DNA of 64,000 bases from Micrococcus cohnii (GCF_014205175.1 NZ_JACHNA010000001.1:1-64000), one strand, 5' to 3'; numbered from the stretch's first letter, positions 56,025 to 64,000 are shown. Notes: generated from the sequence alone by a model not told the origin. A program made the numbers and translations.

Positions 56025-56810
56025 TCAGCGGGCGCGGTACGGCTTCGTGCCGTCGTCGCCGCAGGCGTCCACGTTGTTCGGATCCATCCACAGCGTGATC
56101 TGGACCGGATCCACCGTGATCGACGGATCGGAGAAGTCGTCGTTGAGGAAAGCCACGTTGATGGACTCGATCCACGTCTCGGACAGCGAGCCCGCCGGGC
56201 CGCCGGCGTTCCAGCTGAGCTCGACGGCGCCCGGGGCGCCACCGGTGGCGTAGTACACGTCCTGGTAGGAGCCGTCGGAGCCCAGGACCACCGAGTCCCA
56301 CTGCAGGTCGCCCTCGAGGATCGTGCCGGAGCCCTCGCCGTTGTACGGGTCCTCCGGCGCGACGGCCTCCATGCGGTCGATGTCCCGGATGACCATCGAG
56401 CCGCCGTTCAGCGAGAAGCGGGGATCGTAGGCGAACTCACCCTCCGGCACGATGCGGAAGCCCGAGTAGTCGCGGCCGGCGGGGCGCTCCACCACCAGCT
56501 GGTTGCCGCTCACGCTGAGGGTGGTCTCCACCTGGTCGCGGTTCGCGTCGAACGAGCCCATGTTCTCCACCTGGAACCACACCTCGCCGATGCCCGGGAA
56601 CGTCACCGGCACGCGCAGCCAGCCGGCCGTGCTGGCGGGCTCGGCGCGTGACCAATCCAAGGTGGAGGTCACGGCCTGGCAGCCGGACGGGTAGACGGTG
56701 GAGTTCGCGAAGGCCGGGGCGGCGGTGGCCGCGGCGACGGCCGGGACGGACCAGGCGAGGCCCTGTGCGACGGTGCGGCGGGACGGGCCCGCGGTGACGT
56801 TCTGAGTCAT
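56025..56810 (-). CDS. Exported protein D with the same twin-arginine-type leader, 261 aa
   Basis: The leader (SRRTVAQGLAWSVPAVAAATAAPAFA, 10-35) is nearly that of the three genes to its left, but the mature part is different and lacks the FTTE motif. It is acidic and beta-rich, with Cys44 just after the leader and Cys250 near the end, which could join the two ends by a disulfide. Blocks such as FPGIGEVWFQVENMGSF and DGSYQDVYYATGGAPG suggest an all-beta domain; no family recognised. Its position in the row, equal size and paired cysteines tie it to the group, by inference. ATG 56810 follows AGGAGC. Confidence 0.78.
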   Translation of the reverse strand: MTQNVTAGPSRRTVAQGLAWSVPAVAAATAAPAFANSTVYPSGCQAVTSTLDWSRAEPASTAGWLRVPVTFPGIGEVWFQVENMGSFDANRDQVETTLSVSGNQLVVERPAGRDYSGFRIVPEGEFAYDPRFSLNGGSMVIRDIDRMEAVAPEDPYNGEGSGTILEGDLQWDSVVLGSDGSYQDVYYATGGAPGAVELSWNAGGPAGSLSETWIESINVAFLNDDFSDPSITVDPVQITLWMDPNNVDACGDDGTKPYRAR

Positions 56811-56954
56811 GGTGATGCTCCTTCAGGCGGAAGACGTGCGTCGGCCCGCGCCGGCACGAGTGACGGTGGTGCTTGGCGAGAGGAGGGTGTGCGCGACCTC
56901 CCCCAACAGCACATGATGGTAACAGTCTTCCATAGGGTTTTGACAGGAGGTGCT

Positions 56955-58082
56955 TCAGCTCACGTCGGCGCCGAAGAGCCGCCCGAGGGCGAAGGTGACC
57001 GCCGCCGCCCCGAAGCCGATGGCCAGCTGGCGCAGCCCGCGCGAGAGCGGCGAGGCCCCCGAGAGCAGCCCCACCACGCCGCCGGTGAACATCAGTGCCG
57101 CCCCCACCAGCGCGAGCGCCGGCACCAGGGCCCACAGGCCCGACAAGCCGACCAGGAACGGCAGGATCGGCACGACCGCGCCCGCGGCGAAGAAGCAGAA
57201 ACTCGACAGCGCGGCCGTCCACGCCGAACCGATCTCGGCGTAGTCCTCGGAGTGGTCGACCGGGCCCTGTGAGCCGTCCGGCCGCGCGGAGAACTGCGGT
57301 TTGCAGTCGCAGTCCAGGTATCCCAGCCGCTCCATCGCCCGGTGGCGAGCGTCCTCCGGTTCCATGCCGCGAGCCAGGTACACCAGCTCGAGCTCGTTCG
57401 CGTCGATGTCCAGATGCTCGGCGGCCTCGAGCGTCACCTGCGTCGGGGACGAGGCCTCGAGCAGCTCTCGCTGGGATCGCACCGAGACGTACTCGCCCGC
57501 CGCCATGGACAGGGCCCCGGCCAGCAGACCCGCGATGCCGGTGAACAGCACCACCGACGGCGCCACGCCCGTCGCCCCGATGCCCATCACCAGCGCCAGG
57601 TTCGAGACGAGCCCGTCGTTCATGCCGAACACGGCCGCACGGAAGTTCCCCGCCAGCTGTTCACGGCCGCGTGCGGCCAGGCCGCGTACGACCTCCTCGT
57701 GGATCGCCTCATCAGCGACCATGCCCTCCGGGACGTCCGAGTCCTTCGCGTAGGGGCTGTCCGACTCGGCCCGCTGGGCCAGTGCCAGCACGAACACCGA
57801 GCCGAAGACGCGGGCCAGCCAGCGCAGCAGCATCCGGTGCAGCGACGGGCGCGGCAGATTCCGGGACCGCTCGTCGCCGAGCAGGCGGCGCCAGTGCATC
57901 TCGTGCCGACGCTCGGCGTCGGCCAGGCCGAGCAGGATCTGCCGCTCCGCGCCCGAGCGGCGGGCGGCGATCTGCCGGTAGACCTCGCCCTCGGCGATCT
58001 CGTCGGCCAGGTAGCGGCGCCAGCGGCGCACCTGCTCCGGCGTGGGGCCCGGGTGTGTGGACGAGGCGGGACGGGACGTCAC
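56955..58082 (-). CDS. Erythrin-VIT1 metal ion transporter
   Basis: 375 residues. The N-terminal ferritin-like (erythrin) domain has acidic and His residues in RYLADEIAEGEVYRQIA (Glu28, Glu31) and DAERRHEMHW (Glu57, His60). The C-terminal VIT1/CCC1 transporter begins NFRAAVFGMNDGLVSNLALVMGI, has GLLAGALSMAAGEYVSVRSQRELLEA, a metal-binding loop with acidic residues (ELELVYLARGMEPEDARHRA), and closes with three membrane segments. Such proteins move Fe2+ or Mn2+ out of the cytosol. A CDCKP pair (about residue 262) is in the loop. Possibly controlled by the DtxR-type regulator of the window, untested. Confidence 0.92.
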   Translation of the reverse strand: MTSRPASSTHPGPTPEQVRRWRRYLADEIAEGEVYRQIAARRSGAERQILLGLADAERRHEMHWRRLLGDERSRNLPRPSLHRMLLRWLARVFGSVFVLALAQRAESDSPYAKDSDVPEGMVADEAIHEEVVRGLAARGREQLAGNFRAAVFGMNDGLVSNLALVMGIGATGVAPSVVLFTGIAGLLAGALSMAAGEYVSVRSQRELLEASSPTQVTLEAAEHLDIDANELELVYLARGMEPEDARHRAMERLGYLDCDCKPQFSARPDGSQGPVDHSEDYAEIGSAWTAALSSFCFFAAGAVVPILPFLVGLSGLWALVPALALVGAALMFTGGVVGLLSGASPLSRGLRQLAIGFGAAAVTFALGRLFGADVS

Positions 58083-58294
58083 GAGACTCCTGCGAACGAG
58101 ACGGGGCCCGTGCGGGGCGCCGCGCGGGACGGGGGTCAGTCTAGTCGGCGGGGTGTCGTGGAGCCGATGCGGCAGAGTCCAATATGAACCGTGGAGGTAA
58201 ACGAGGGTTGTCTACTGTGCAATTCGGAGTGACGATGGACACTGCCCGTCCGGTGGGGCTGGCACATCGACGCGACGGGGGAGAGGAGACGCCC

Positions 58295-58864
58295 ATGAAG
58301 GCCCTGCCCATCGAGCCGGCCGCCGCCGACCCGCAGATCGGCCGGCGCCTGCGGGCCCTGCGCGAGCGCCGTCGCGTCACGATTTCCCAGCTCGCCGAGG
58401 CGACCGGCGTCTCGAAGGGCTTCCTCTCGCGGCTGGAGCGCGATCTCACCAGCCCGTCGGTGGCGACCCTCATCAGCCTCTGCCAGGTGCTCGGCGTGAG
58501 CCCCGGGCAGATCCTCGACGCCCCCGACGTCACCGTCATCGGCTGGGACGACGCGCCCAGCGTGAACCTCGGTGGCGAGGGCATCGCCGAACGGCTCGTC
58601 ACCCCGCGCGGGCGCCGCGATCTGCAGATCATCCGCGCCGAGATCGCCCCGCACGGCCGCGGTGAGCCAGAGCTGTACACCGTGGACTGCGCCGTCGAAG
58701 CCGTCCACGTCGTCACCGGCCGCCTCGAGCTGCACACCGCCGGCGGCGTCCACGCCCTCGGCCCCGCGGACACCGTCACCTTCGCTGGCGACGAGCCCCA
58801 CACCTGGGCCAACCCCGGCGACCAGACCACCGTCGTGCTCTGGACCCTCGCCGGCGGCACCTGA
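58295..58864 (+). CDS. XRE-type regulator with C-terminal cupin
   Basis: 189 residues. A helix-turn-helix ([36 protein letters not shown], 15-50) continues to [22 protein letters not shown], and a small cupin (about 110-185) carries [17 protein letters not shown] and [13 protein letters not shown]. The cupin probably senses a small metabolite. It lies 40 bases before the ureohydrolase gene on the same strand, so it most likely controls that operon. ATG 58295 is chosen for its GAGAGGAG site; in-frame codons further upstream read through the promoter region. Confidence 0.9.
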   Translation: MKALPIEPAAADPQIGRRLRALRERRRVTISQLAEATGVSKGFLSRLERDLTSPSVATLISLCQVLGVSPGQILDAPDVTVIGWDDAPSVNLGGEGIAERLVTPRGRRDLQIIRAEIAPHGRGEPELYTVDCAVEAVHVVTGRLELHTAGGVHALGPADTVTFAGDEPHTWANPGDQTTVVLWTLAGGT

Positions 58865-58904
58865 GCCCTCACCCCCCAGCCCACCCACACTCAGGAGGCA
58901 ACAG

Positions 58905-59909
58905 ATGCTGAACATCCCTCGCGTCGAGGAGAACGGCCATATCGGCCCCGTGAACTCCGCGCTCGTGCCCCGCTACGGCGGCGCCCCCACCTACGCCCTG
59001 CTGCCGCGCCTCGACGAGGTCGCCGCGACCGGTGGCACCGCGGACATCAAGGTCATCGGTGTCCCCTTCGACGCCGGCGTCTCCTACCGCCCCGGCGCCC
59101 GCTTCGGCTCCGGCCACGTCCGCCAGTCCTCGCGCCTGCTGCGCCCCTACAACCCTGCCACCGACACCTCCCCGTTCGCGCAGGCGCAGGTCGTCGACGC
59201 CGGCGACATGGCCGTCAACCCGTTCAACCTCAACGAGGCCATCGAGATGGTCCAGCAGGACGCCATGGACCTCACCGAGGACGGCGCCTCCCTGATGACG
59301 ATCGGCGGCGACCACACCATCGCCCTGCCGCTGCTGCGCGCCGCCACGGCTCGCGCCGGCGAACCCGTCGCACTGCTGCACTTCGACGCCCACCTGGACA
59401 CCTGGGACACCTACTTCGGCGCCGAGTACACCCACGGCACCCCGTTCCGCCGCGCCGTCGAGGAAGGCCTCCTCGACACCGAGGCGATCTGCCACGTCGG
59501 CACCCGCGGCCCCCTGTATGGCAAGAAGGACCTCGACGAGGACCACCGCATGGGCTTCGGCATCGTCACCAGCTCCGACGTGTTCCGCCAGGGCGTCGAC
59601 GAGATCGTCGACCGGCTGCGCCAGCGCATCGGGAACCGCCCGCTGTACATCTCGGTGGACATCGACGTGCTCGACCCGGCCCATGCGCCGGGCACCGGCA
59701 CCCCCGAGGCTGGCGGCCTGACCAGCCGCGAGCTGCTGGAGATCCTGCGCGGACTGCGCGGCATGAACCTTGTCGGCGCGGACCTCGTCGAGGTCGCCCC
59801 GGCCTACGACCACGCCGAGCTGACCGGCGTCGCCGCCTCCCACGTCGCCTACGACTTGATCACCCTGATGGCCGACCTGCGGGCCCAACGCGCCCAGGCC
59901 GAGAGCTGA
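58905..59909 (+). CDS. Agmatinase-family ureohydrolase, probably guanidinobutyrase
   Basis: 334 residues with all manganese ligands of the arginase/agmatinase family: His137 in [10 protein letters not shown], Asp161, His163 and Asp165 in [10 protein letters not shown], and Asp252 and Asp254 in [20 protein letters not shown]. The enzyme releases urea from a guanidino compound. Family alone would allow agmatine, 3-guanidinopropionate or 4-guanidinobutyrate. The ThDP decarboxylase encoded 11 bases downstream favours 4-guanidinobutyrate from the arginine transaminase pathway. CAGGAGG precedes ATG 58905, the family-like start. Confidence 0.9.
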   Translation: MLNIPRVEENGHIGPVNSALVPRYGGAPTYALLPRLDEVAATGGTADIKVIGVPFDAGVSYRPGARFGSGHVRQSSRLLRPYNPATDTSPFAQAQVVDAGDMAVNPFNLNEAIEMVQQDAMDLTEDGASLMTIGGDHTIALPLLRAATARAGEPVALLHFDAHLDTWDTYFGAEYTHGTPFRRAVEEGLLDTEAICHVGTRGPLYGKKDLDEDHRMGFGIVTSSDVFRQGVDEIVDRLRQRIGNRPLYISVDIDVLDPAHAPGTGTPEAGGLTSRELLEILRGLRGMNLVGADLVEVAPAYDHAELTGVAASHVAYDLITLMADLRAQRAQAES

Positions 59910-59919
59910 GGAGCCCACC

Positions 59920-61743
59920 ATGAGCACCGAGAACCTCGAGAAGACCGCCGACGCCGCCGGCCCGGGAGCTGAGCCCGCCGCGACCACCCGCAACGGCGGC
60001 GACCTGGCCGTCGAGACCCTCTACGGGCTCGGCGCCCGCACCGTGTTCGGCATCCCCGGCCAGCACGCACTGGGCCTGTTCGACGCCCTCAACCGTTCCC
60101 CGCTGGAATTCGTCTCCAACCGGGTCGAGAACAACGCCGCGTTCGCCGCCGACGGCTACTCCCGCGCCACCGGCGAGGTCGGAGTGCTGTTCCTCTCCAC
60201 CGGCCCGGGTGCCCTCACCTCGCTGGCCGGCCTGCAGGAGGCCTACGCGAGCGCCGTGCCGATGGTCGTCATCGCCTCTCAGATCCCGCTCTCCGGGCTC
60301 GGCGCCCGCCGCAAGGGCATGATCCACCAGCTCGACGATCAGAAGGCCTCCGCGCGGAACGTCACGAAGGCCCAGCACACCGTGCACCATGCCTCCGGCA
60401 TCCCCTCGGCCATCCAGGACGCGTGGGCCGAGGCGATCACCGTGCCGCAGGGCCCCGTCTGGGTTGAGATTCCGCAGGATGTGCTGCTCGGGGAGGTGCA
60501 GGTGCCGCCGGTCAAGGACGCGCTCGCAGTGGCCTACGACCACCCTCCCCGGGCCGAGCTGATCGACCAGTCCGTGCGGTGGATCCGCGATGCGCAGCGC
60601 GTGGCCATCGTGGCCGGCGGCGGTGTGCGTCGCTCGGGCGAGACCGCCACGCGCATGCTGCGTGAGGTGGCCGAGCACCTGCAGGCCCCCGTCGTCTGCT
60701 CGCCCGGCGGCAACACCGCACTGCCCTGGGACCACCCGCTCTCCCTCGGGTCCTGGGTGGAGGACCGTTACGTCACCGAGCTGCTCCAGGACGCCGAGGT
60801 GCTGCTCGTCGTCGGCTCATCCCTGGGCGAGGTCACCTCGAACTACTTCACGCTGGAGCCGCGCGGGCGCTTGATCCAGATCGACGCCGAGCCGCGCGTG
60901 CTCGAGACCAACCATCCGACGCTAGGCATCCGAGCGGACGCCGGAGCCGCCCTGACCGCACTCGCCGCGGGGCTGCGCGGCCAGGCGCTCGAGCTCGATC
61001 CGACGGGCAGAGGCCTGACCGTCCTGGGCACCGCGCCGCTGGACGCCTCGCTGGCCGTGCCGGCCGTCGCCGAGTCGGAGGCACGCTGGCACGGACGGAC
61101 CGCCGCGGACACCGTGGCCGAGGTGAACGCCCGGGTGGCCGCGCGGCTCGACGCGCAGGACCTGGCCGTCGAGCGCCGATTCATGGCGGACATCCGCGAG
61201 GCCGTGCCCGCTGACATGCAGACCTACTGGGACATGACGATCGCCGCCTACTGGGGCTGGAACTGCTGGGACGCGAAAGACGGCCAGTTCCACTCGGCTC
61301 AGGGCGCCGGCGGACTCGGCTACGGGTTCCCGGCCGCCGTGGGTGGCGCCCTGGGCCTGGCCGCGCAGGGGCGGACGGGGCGCGACAAGCGCGTTCTGGC
61401 CGTCGCCGGGGACGGGTCCGCGATGTACTCGCTCGCCGAGCTGGCCGCCGCGAAACAGCACGACGCCGCGGTGACCTGGCTGATCATCGACGACGGCGGC
61501 TACGGGATCCTTCGAGAGTACATGGAGGGCGCCTTCGGCCAGGCGACGGCCACCGAGCTGGACCGGCCGGACTTCCAGCGGCTCGCCGAGTCGTTCGGCG
61601 TCCCCGCCGAAACCGTGGGCGTGGAGGACGTGGCCGAGGCGCTGCGGCGCGGCTTCGAGGCCGAAGGGCCGAACGTCGTGGTGGTGCAGACGAAGCTCGC
61701 GATGTGGGCGCCCAGCCACCTGGGGCTCGCGCCGCAGGTGTGA
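59920..61743 (+). CDS. ThDP-dependent enzyme, probably 5-guanidino-2-oxopentanoate decarboxylase
   Basis: 607 residues with the three-domain plan of the acetolactate synthase/decarboxylase family. The ThDP-activating Glu70 is in NRVENNAAFAADGYSRATG, FLSTGPGALTSLAGL follows, and the cofactor motif starts GDGSAMYSL (Asp498). The motif normally ends in NN; here it is Asp524-Asp525 in IIDDGGYG, an unusual change at a Mg2+ ligand. A domain of about 15 residues near 410-430 (MQTYWDMTIAAYWGWN) lies where ligand specificity is set. Placed after a ureohydrolase, it best fits decarboxylation of 2-ketoarginine (AruI role). The aminotransferase, aldehyde dehydrogenase and transporter are not in the window. 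Other 2-keto-acid substrates are possible. Confidence 0.85.
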   Translation: MSTENLEKTADAAGPGAEPAATTRNGGDLAVETLYGLGARTVFGIPGQHALGLFDALNRSPLEFVSNRVENNAAFAADGYSRATGEVGVLFLSTGPGALTSLAGLQEAYASAVPMVVIASQIPLSGLGARRKGMIHQLDDQKASARNVTKAQHTVHHASGIPSAIQDAWAEAITVPQGPVWVEIPQDVLLGEVQVPPVKDALAVAYDHPPRAELIDQSVRWIRDAQRVAIVAGGGVRRSGETATRMLREVAEHLQAPVVCSPGGNTALPWDHPLSLGSWVEDRYVTELLQDAEVLLVVGSSLGEVTSNYFTLEPRGRLIQIDAEPRVLETNHPTLGIRADAGAALTALAAGLRGQALELDPTGRGLTVLGTAPLDASLAVPAVAESEARWHGRTAADTVAEVNARVAARLDAQDLAVERRFMADIREAVPADMQTYWDMTIAAYWGWNCWDAKDGQFHSAQGAGGLGYGFPAAVGGALGLAAQGRTGRDKRVLAVAGDGSAMYSLAELAAAKQHDAAVTWLIIDDGGYGILREYMEGAFGQATATELDRPDFQRLAESFGVPAETVGVEDVAEALRRGFEAEGPNVVVVQTKLAMWAPSHLGLAPQV

Positions 61744-61820
61744 ACGGGCCAGGGCTCTGGGCCTGGTTGCTCAGGGCTCAGGGCTCAGGGCGCAGAGGCC
61801 GCGGCTCAGAGCCGGGTTGC
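61744..61820. repeat. Short GGGCTCA-type direct repeats
   Basis: This gap contains GGTTGCTCAGGGCT twice (about 61766 and 61815) and several copies of CAGGGCT/CTCAGGG around them. Similar short repetition (CGTGCTGGCCCGTGCT) occurs at about 62435-62470. Both lie in gene ends or gaps; they may be slippage remains or part of the transcript ends. Confidence 0.45.
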
Positions 61821-62378
61821 TCAGGGCTGGGCGGGCGGCGTCTGCTCCTCGTCGCGCTCGGGGTGTGAGCCGAACAAGAAGTGCCGACCCGAGACCTGCT
61901 CCACCTCGACCCGCACGTAGAAGTCCTTGACCGAGGGCACCCACGGGGCGATCCCCAGCGATTCGGCCTCGGCGATCTCGTCGCTGGACTCAAGGCGGCG
62001 GGCGGTGCCCCGGGCGATCACGGACCACGCCTGGTCGGAGAGGATCCCGTCGGCCTGCACCACGACGGCCGGGTTCACGGTCAGCCCGGCCAGCTTCGAG
62101 CCCGGGGCCGTGCGGAAGTACAGGGCGCCCTCGTGCGCGGCGATGTTCACCGGCACGATGTCCGGCTGCCCGCCGACGGCCAGCCCCAGCCGGGCGTGAT
62201 GGGTGTGCTCGAGCAGGCGCCAGCACTGGTCCTCGTCGAGCACGAGCGCCGCCTCGCCGTCGGGGTGCGGGAACATCGACGGGCCGGACGGGGTGGTCGC
62301 GGCAGACGGGACGGTCGCGCCGGACGGGGCGGCGGAGCGCATCATGCCAGGGGCGCGGGTGGTCGGTGAGTCGGTCAT
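61821..62378 (-). CDS. Pyridoxamine 5'-phosphate oxidase-family protein
   Basis: 185 residues. After a 45-residue Ala/Thr/Pro-rich N-terminus, the split-barrel core starts LDEDQCWRLLEHTHHARLGLAVGGQPDIVPVNI, then GALYFRTAPGSKLAGLTVNPAVVVQADG and WSVIARGTARRLESSDEI. This fits small FMN- or F420-binding pyridox_oxase_2-like proteins. The real PNPOx residues for pyridoxine phosphate are not all visible, so substrate is unknown. The ATG at 62378 has an AGGAGG site. A stand-alone gene, convergent with the ThDP enzyme. Confidence 0.85.
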   Translation of the reverse strand: MTDSPTTRAPGMMRSAAPSGATVPSAATTPSGPSMFPHPDGEAALVLDEDQCWRLLEHTHHARLGLAVGGQPDIVPVNIAAHEGALYFRTAPGSKLAGLTVNPAVVVQADGILSDQAWSVIARGTARRLESSDEIAEAESLGIAPWVPSVKDFYVRVEVEQVSGRHFLFGSHPERDEEQTPPAQP

Positions 62379-62477
62379 GGCGGGGCCTCCTGAGTGATGG
62401 GTGACGTGAATCTCACCCTATCGGGGTCGGCGCTCGTGCTGGCCCGTGCTCGTGCTGGCCCGTGCTGACCGGTGGGT

Positions 62478-63467
62478 TCAGCGGCGAGCGGCCACGATCT
62501 GCCGGGCGATCGTCTCGACCGTCGGCGCCGAACGACCCGGGGCCAGCCCAACGTAGTGCGGAGCTCGGTGGGGCGCCGCGGTGGTGTCGCCCGTCCGGCC
62601 GCCGAGCGGGATGTACCGTCCGCCGGCCCGGGTCAGGATCAGCTGCGCGGCGGCCACATCCCACGGATTCGTGTCCACGCCGAGTACGACGTCGGCCCAG
62701 CCGGCCGCCGCGTGGCACAGCTCGAGAGCACCGGAGACGACCCGTCGGACCGTCGCATAGGTCGTCACCAGCCGGCCGAAGCGGTCGAGCGCGGCGGTTC
62801 CCTCATGCGCCACGGCCTCTGCGGCCGGGTACGAGGTGACGACGTTCAGGTGTCGCTCGTCCGTGCTCGGTCGTGGTCGGGCGATCTCGTGGAGGGGGCG
62901 GTCACCGAGCCAGGCGCCCGTGTCGTCGGCCGAGAACTCCAGGCCGTTGGCCGGGTCGAGCACCACTGCGGCGACGACCTCGCCGTCGACCTCCGCGGCG
63001 ATTGAGACCGAGAACATCGCGAAGCCATGGGAGAAGTTCGAGGTGCCGTCGATCGGGTCGACGATCCACAGCACGCGGGAGGCGCCCTGGGGCGATGACG
63101 CGCCGGTCTCCTCGCCGAGCACGCTTGAGCCGGGGACGGCGGCCGTCACCATCTCGATGAGCGCGCGTTCGGTGGCGGTGTCGTGGATGGTGACGAGGTC
63201 GTGTCGGCTGGTCTTGGCCTCGGAGGCGGCGCCGGAGGTGCGGAACGCCTCAGCCAGGGCCGGGGCGACGGCGCGGGCGGCGTCGAGGGCGATGCGGCGC
63301 AGTCGGCCCGGGCTCGGTGCGATCTCCAGGCTCGGCCCGAGCCCCGAGCCCGGTCCGCCTCCCGGCGCTGTGGTGCCCGGCGTGGTGCGAGGGGCGGTCC
63401 CGTGGGCGACGGTGGAGTCGTGCGCGGCGGCGGAGTCGTGCGCGGGTGGACGATGCGTGTCGGCCAT
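62478..63467 (-). CDS. Inositol monophosphatase-family phosphatase
   Basis: 329 residues. A disordered N-terminus (1-55, many His, Ser and Pro) precedes the Li-sensitive phosphatase fold. SVLGEETG holds the metal-binding Glu, WIVDPIDGTSNFSHGF the DPIDGT motif with two metal-binding Asp and the catalytic Thr, and NPWDVAAAQLILTRAGG the distal Asp. Substrates in the family include inositol-1-phosphate, 3'-phosphoadenosine-5'-phosphate, fructose-1,6-bisphosphate and histidinol phosphate. The sequence alone does not choose. A -10 box TACGCT (63474-63479 on the plus strand) is six bases before the ATG, which suggests a leaderless transcript. Confidence 0.92.
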   Translation of the reverse strand: MADTHRPPAHDSAAAHDSTVAHGTAPRTTPGTTAPGGGPGSGLGPSLEIAPSPGRLRRIALDAARAVAPALAEAFRTSGAASEAKTSRHDLVTIHDTATERALIEMVTAAVPGSSVLGEETGASSPQGASRVLWIVDPIDGTSNFSHGFAMFSVSIAAEVDGEVVAAVVLDPANGLEFSADDTGAWLGDRPLHEIARPRPSTDERHLNVVTSYPAAEAVAHEGTAALDRFGRLVTTYATVRRVVSGALELCHAAAGWADVVLGVDTNPWDVAAAQLILTRAGGRYIPLGGRTGDTTAAPHRAPHYVGLAPGRSAPTVETIARQIVAARR

Positions 63468-63519
63468 GCGGTCAGCGTAGCGGCGCTCGGCGGCGCTCTG
63501 GCCCCCTGACGCCCTACGT

Positions 63520-63573
63520 CCGGGTTGACTTATGACCCCCGGGAACCCTGGAGGGCGTCACAACTCAACCCGG
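63520..63573. promoter_or_regulatory. Long imperfect inverted repeat upstream of the phosphatase gene
   Basis: 17-base arms (63520-63536 and 63557-63573) match at 15 of 17 positions, with a 20-base centre. The outer nine bases, CCGGGTTGA/TCAACCCGG, are perfect. It lies between two minus-strand genes, 53 bases before the start of the phosphatase, so it could be an operator or a terminator of the upstream gene. There is no T run. Confidence 0.45.
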
Positions 63574-63635
63574 AAGGCGGCGGCCGGGGAGGAGGGGAGC
63601 GCCGCCTGCCCCGCGCGCCCTGACGCGCGTCACGC

Positions 63636-64000
63636 TCAGTCCGACAGCGCCGGGTAGTCGGTGTATCCGGTGGCCCCGCCGACGTAGAAGGTCGTCGGGT
63701 CCGGCTCGTTCTCGGCCGCGCCCTCTCGCCAACGCCGGGCCAGGTCCGGGTTCGCGATGACCGGCCGACCGACGCCCACCGCCTCGGCCAGTCCGTCCGC
63801 GACGAGGTGCGCTGAGTCCTCGCGGGTCGTGGGCACGGCGAAGCTCGAGTTGGCGATCAGAGGGGCCCCGGTCGTACGGCGGATCGACTGGACGATCTCG
63901 TCGGCGGGGTCGATGTGCAGCACGTCCACGTGGGACAGCGGCAGGTCCGCCACGGCATCGGCCCACGCGGCGTAGACGGCCGCGGCCTCATCCCGGTCCG
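63636..64000 (-). CDS. Old Yellow Enzyme-family alkene reductase, C-terminal part
   Basis: Open at the window edge; 121 codons are visible and the N-terminal two thirds are missing. The visible chain starts DRDEAAAVYAAWADAVADLP and has VDVLHI, APLIANSSF, ADGLAEAVGVGRPVIANPDLA and the typical end FYVGGATGYTDYPAL. VGVGRPVIANPDL is the FMN phosphate-binding loop of the NemA/YqjM group. Such flavoenzymes reduce activated C=C bonds with NAD(P)H. It is upstream of, and read in the same direction as, the phosphatase gene, with a 168-base gap. Confidence 0.9.
   Translation of the reverse strand, partial: DRDEAAAVYAAWADAVADLPLSHVDVLHIDPADEIVQSIRRTTGAPLIANSSFAVPTTREDSAHLVADGLAEAVGVGRPVIANPDLARRWREGAAENEPDPTTFYVGGATGYTDYPALSD

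Overview
This 64 kb window is chromosomal DNA from a high-GC actinobacterium. The 16S rRNA, the rRNA spacer without tRNAs, the gene families (TreY/TreZ, DtxR, DUF3263, DUF3027, DUF4032, LytR_C, WXG100, PcrA) and the many genes with a -10 box directly in front of the start codon all fit Micrococcaceae. By memory of the 16S variable regions it looks like Micrococcus or a close genus; I could not run an alignment. I see no prophage, insertion sequence, integrase, CRISPR array or plasmid gene.

Layout. 1-5927: a complete rrn operon (16S-23S-5S) with two tandem promoters, boxA-like antitermination sites and a strong terminator. 6028-12274: a small unknown protein, tRNA-Pro, a protein with three tandem immunity-like (GAD-like/DUF1851-type) modules, an AhpD-like protein, a reductase-like protein, an FAH-family hydrolase and an aldo/keto reductase. 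12332-16995: treY-treZ for trehalose synthesis from glucan, overlapping tail to tail with a DUF4032 kinase-like gene. 18496-26297: a membrane-anchored DsbA-like protein, tRNA-Thr, then a branched-chain/short-chain acyl-CoA block (acyl-CoA dehydrogenase divergent from an acyl-CoA synthetase, and mmsA-mmsB-enoyl-CoA hydratase) with several inverted repeats in its promoters. 26676-35292: a secreted subtilisin, tRNA-Val, a ThrE-type exporter, uracil-DNA glycosylase, DUF3263, a LytR_C protein with a long hexad repeat, and a groEL with CIRCE control and no groES beside it.

35379-52719: mostly housekeeping. This includes a DedA-like protein, a DUF4031-HD fusion, a lone WXG100 protein, a two-component system, a cold-shock-domain/DUF3027 pair, a DtxR-type metal regulator with every ligand residue in place, an HNH protein, an ABC exporter, a secreted amidase with SH3-like repeats, tRNA-Arg, PcrA helicase and sucCD.

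52859-56810 is the most unusual part. Four consecutive minus-strand genes encode about 254-266-residue proteins with almost the same twin-arginine-type leader. The first three are clear paralogues with conserved cysteines and a shared C-terminal signature, and I do not recognise their family. Each looks like its own transcription unit. After them come an erythrin-VIT1 metal transporter; a cupin regulator with an agmatinase-family ureohydrolase and a ThDP enzyme, which together fit the arginine transaminase (2-ketoarginine to 4-guanidinobutyrate) route; a PNPOx-family protein; an inositol-monophosphatase-family protein; and the C-terminal end of an Old Yellow Enzyme cut by the window edge.
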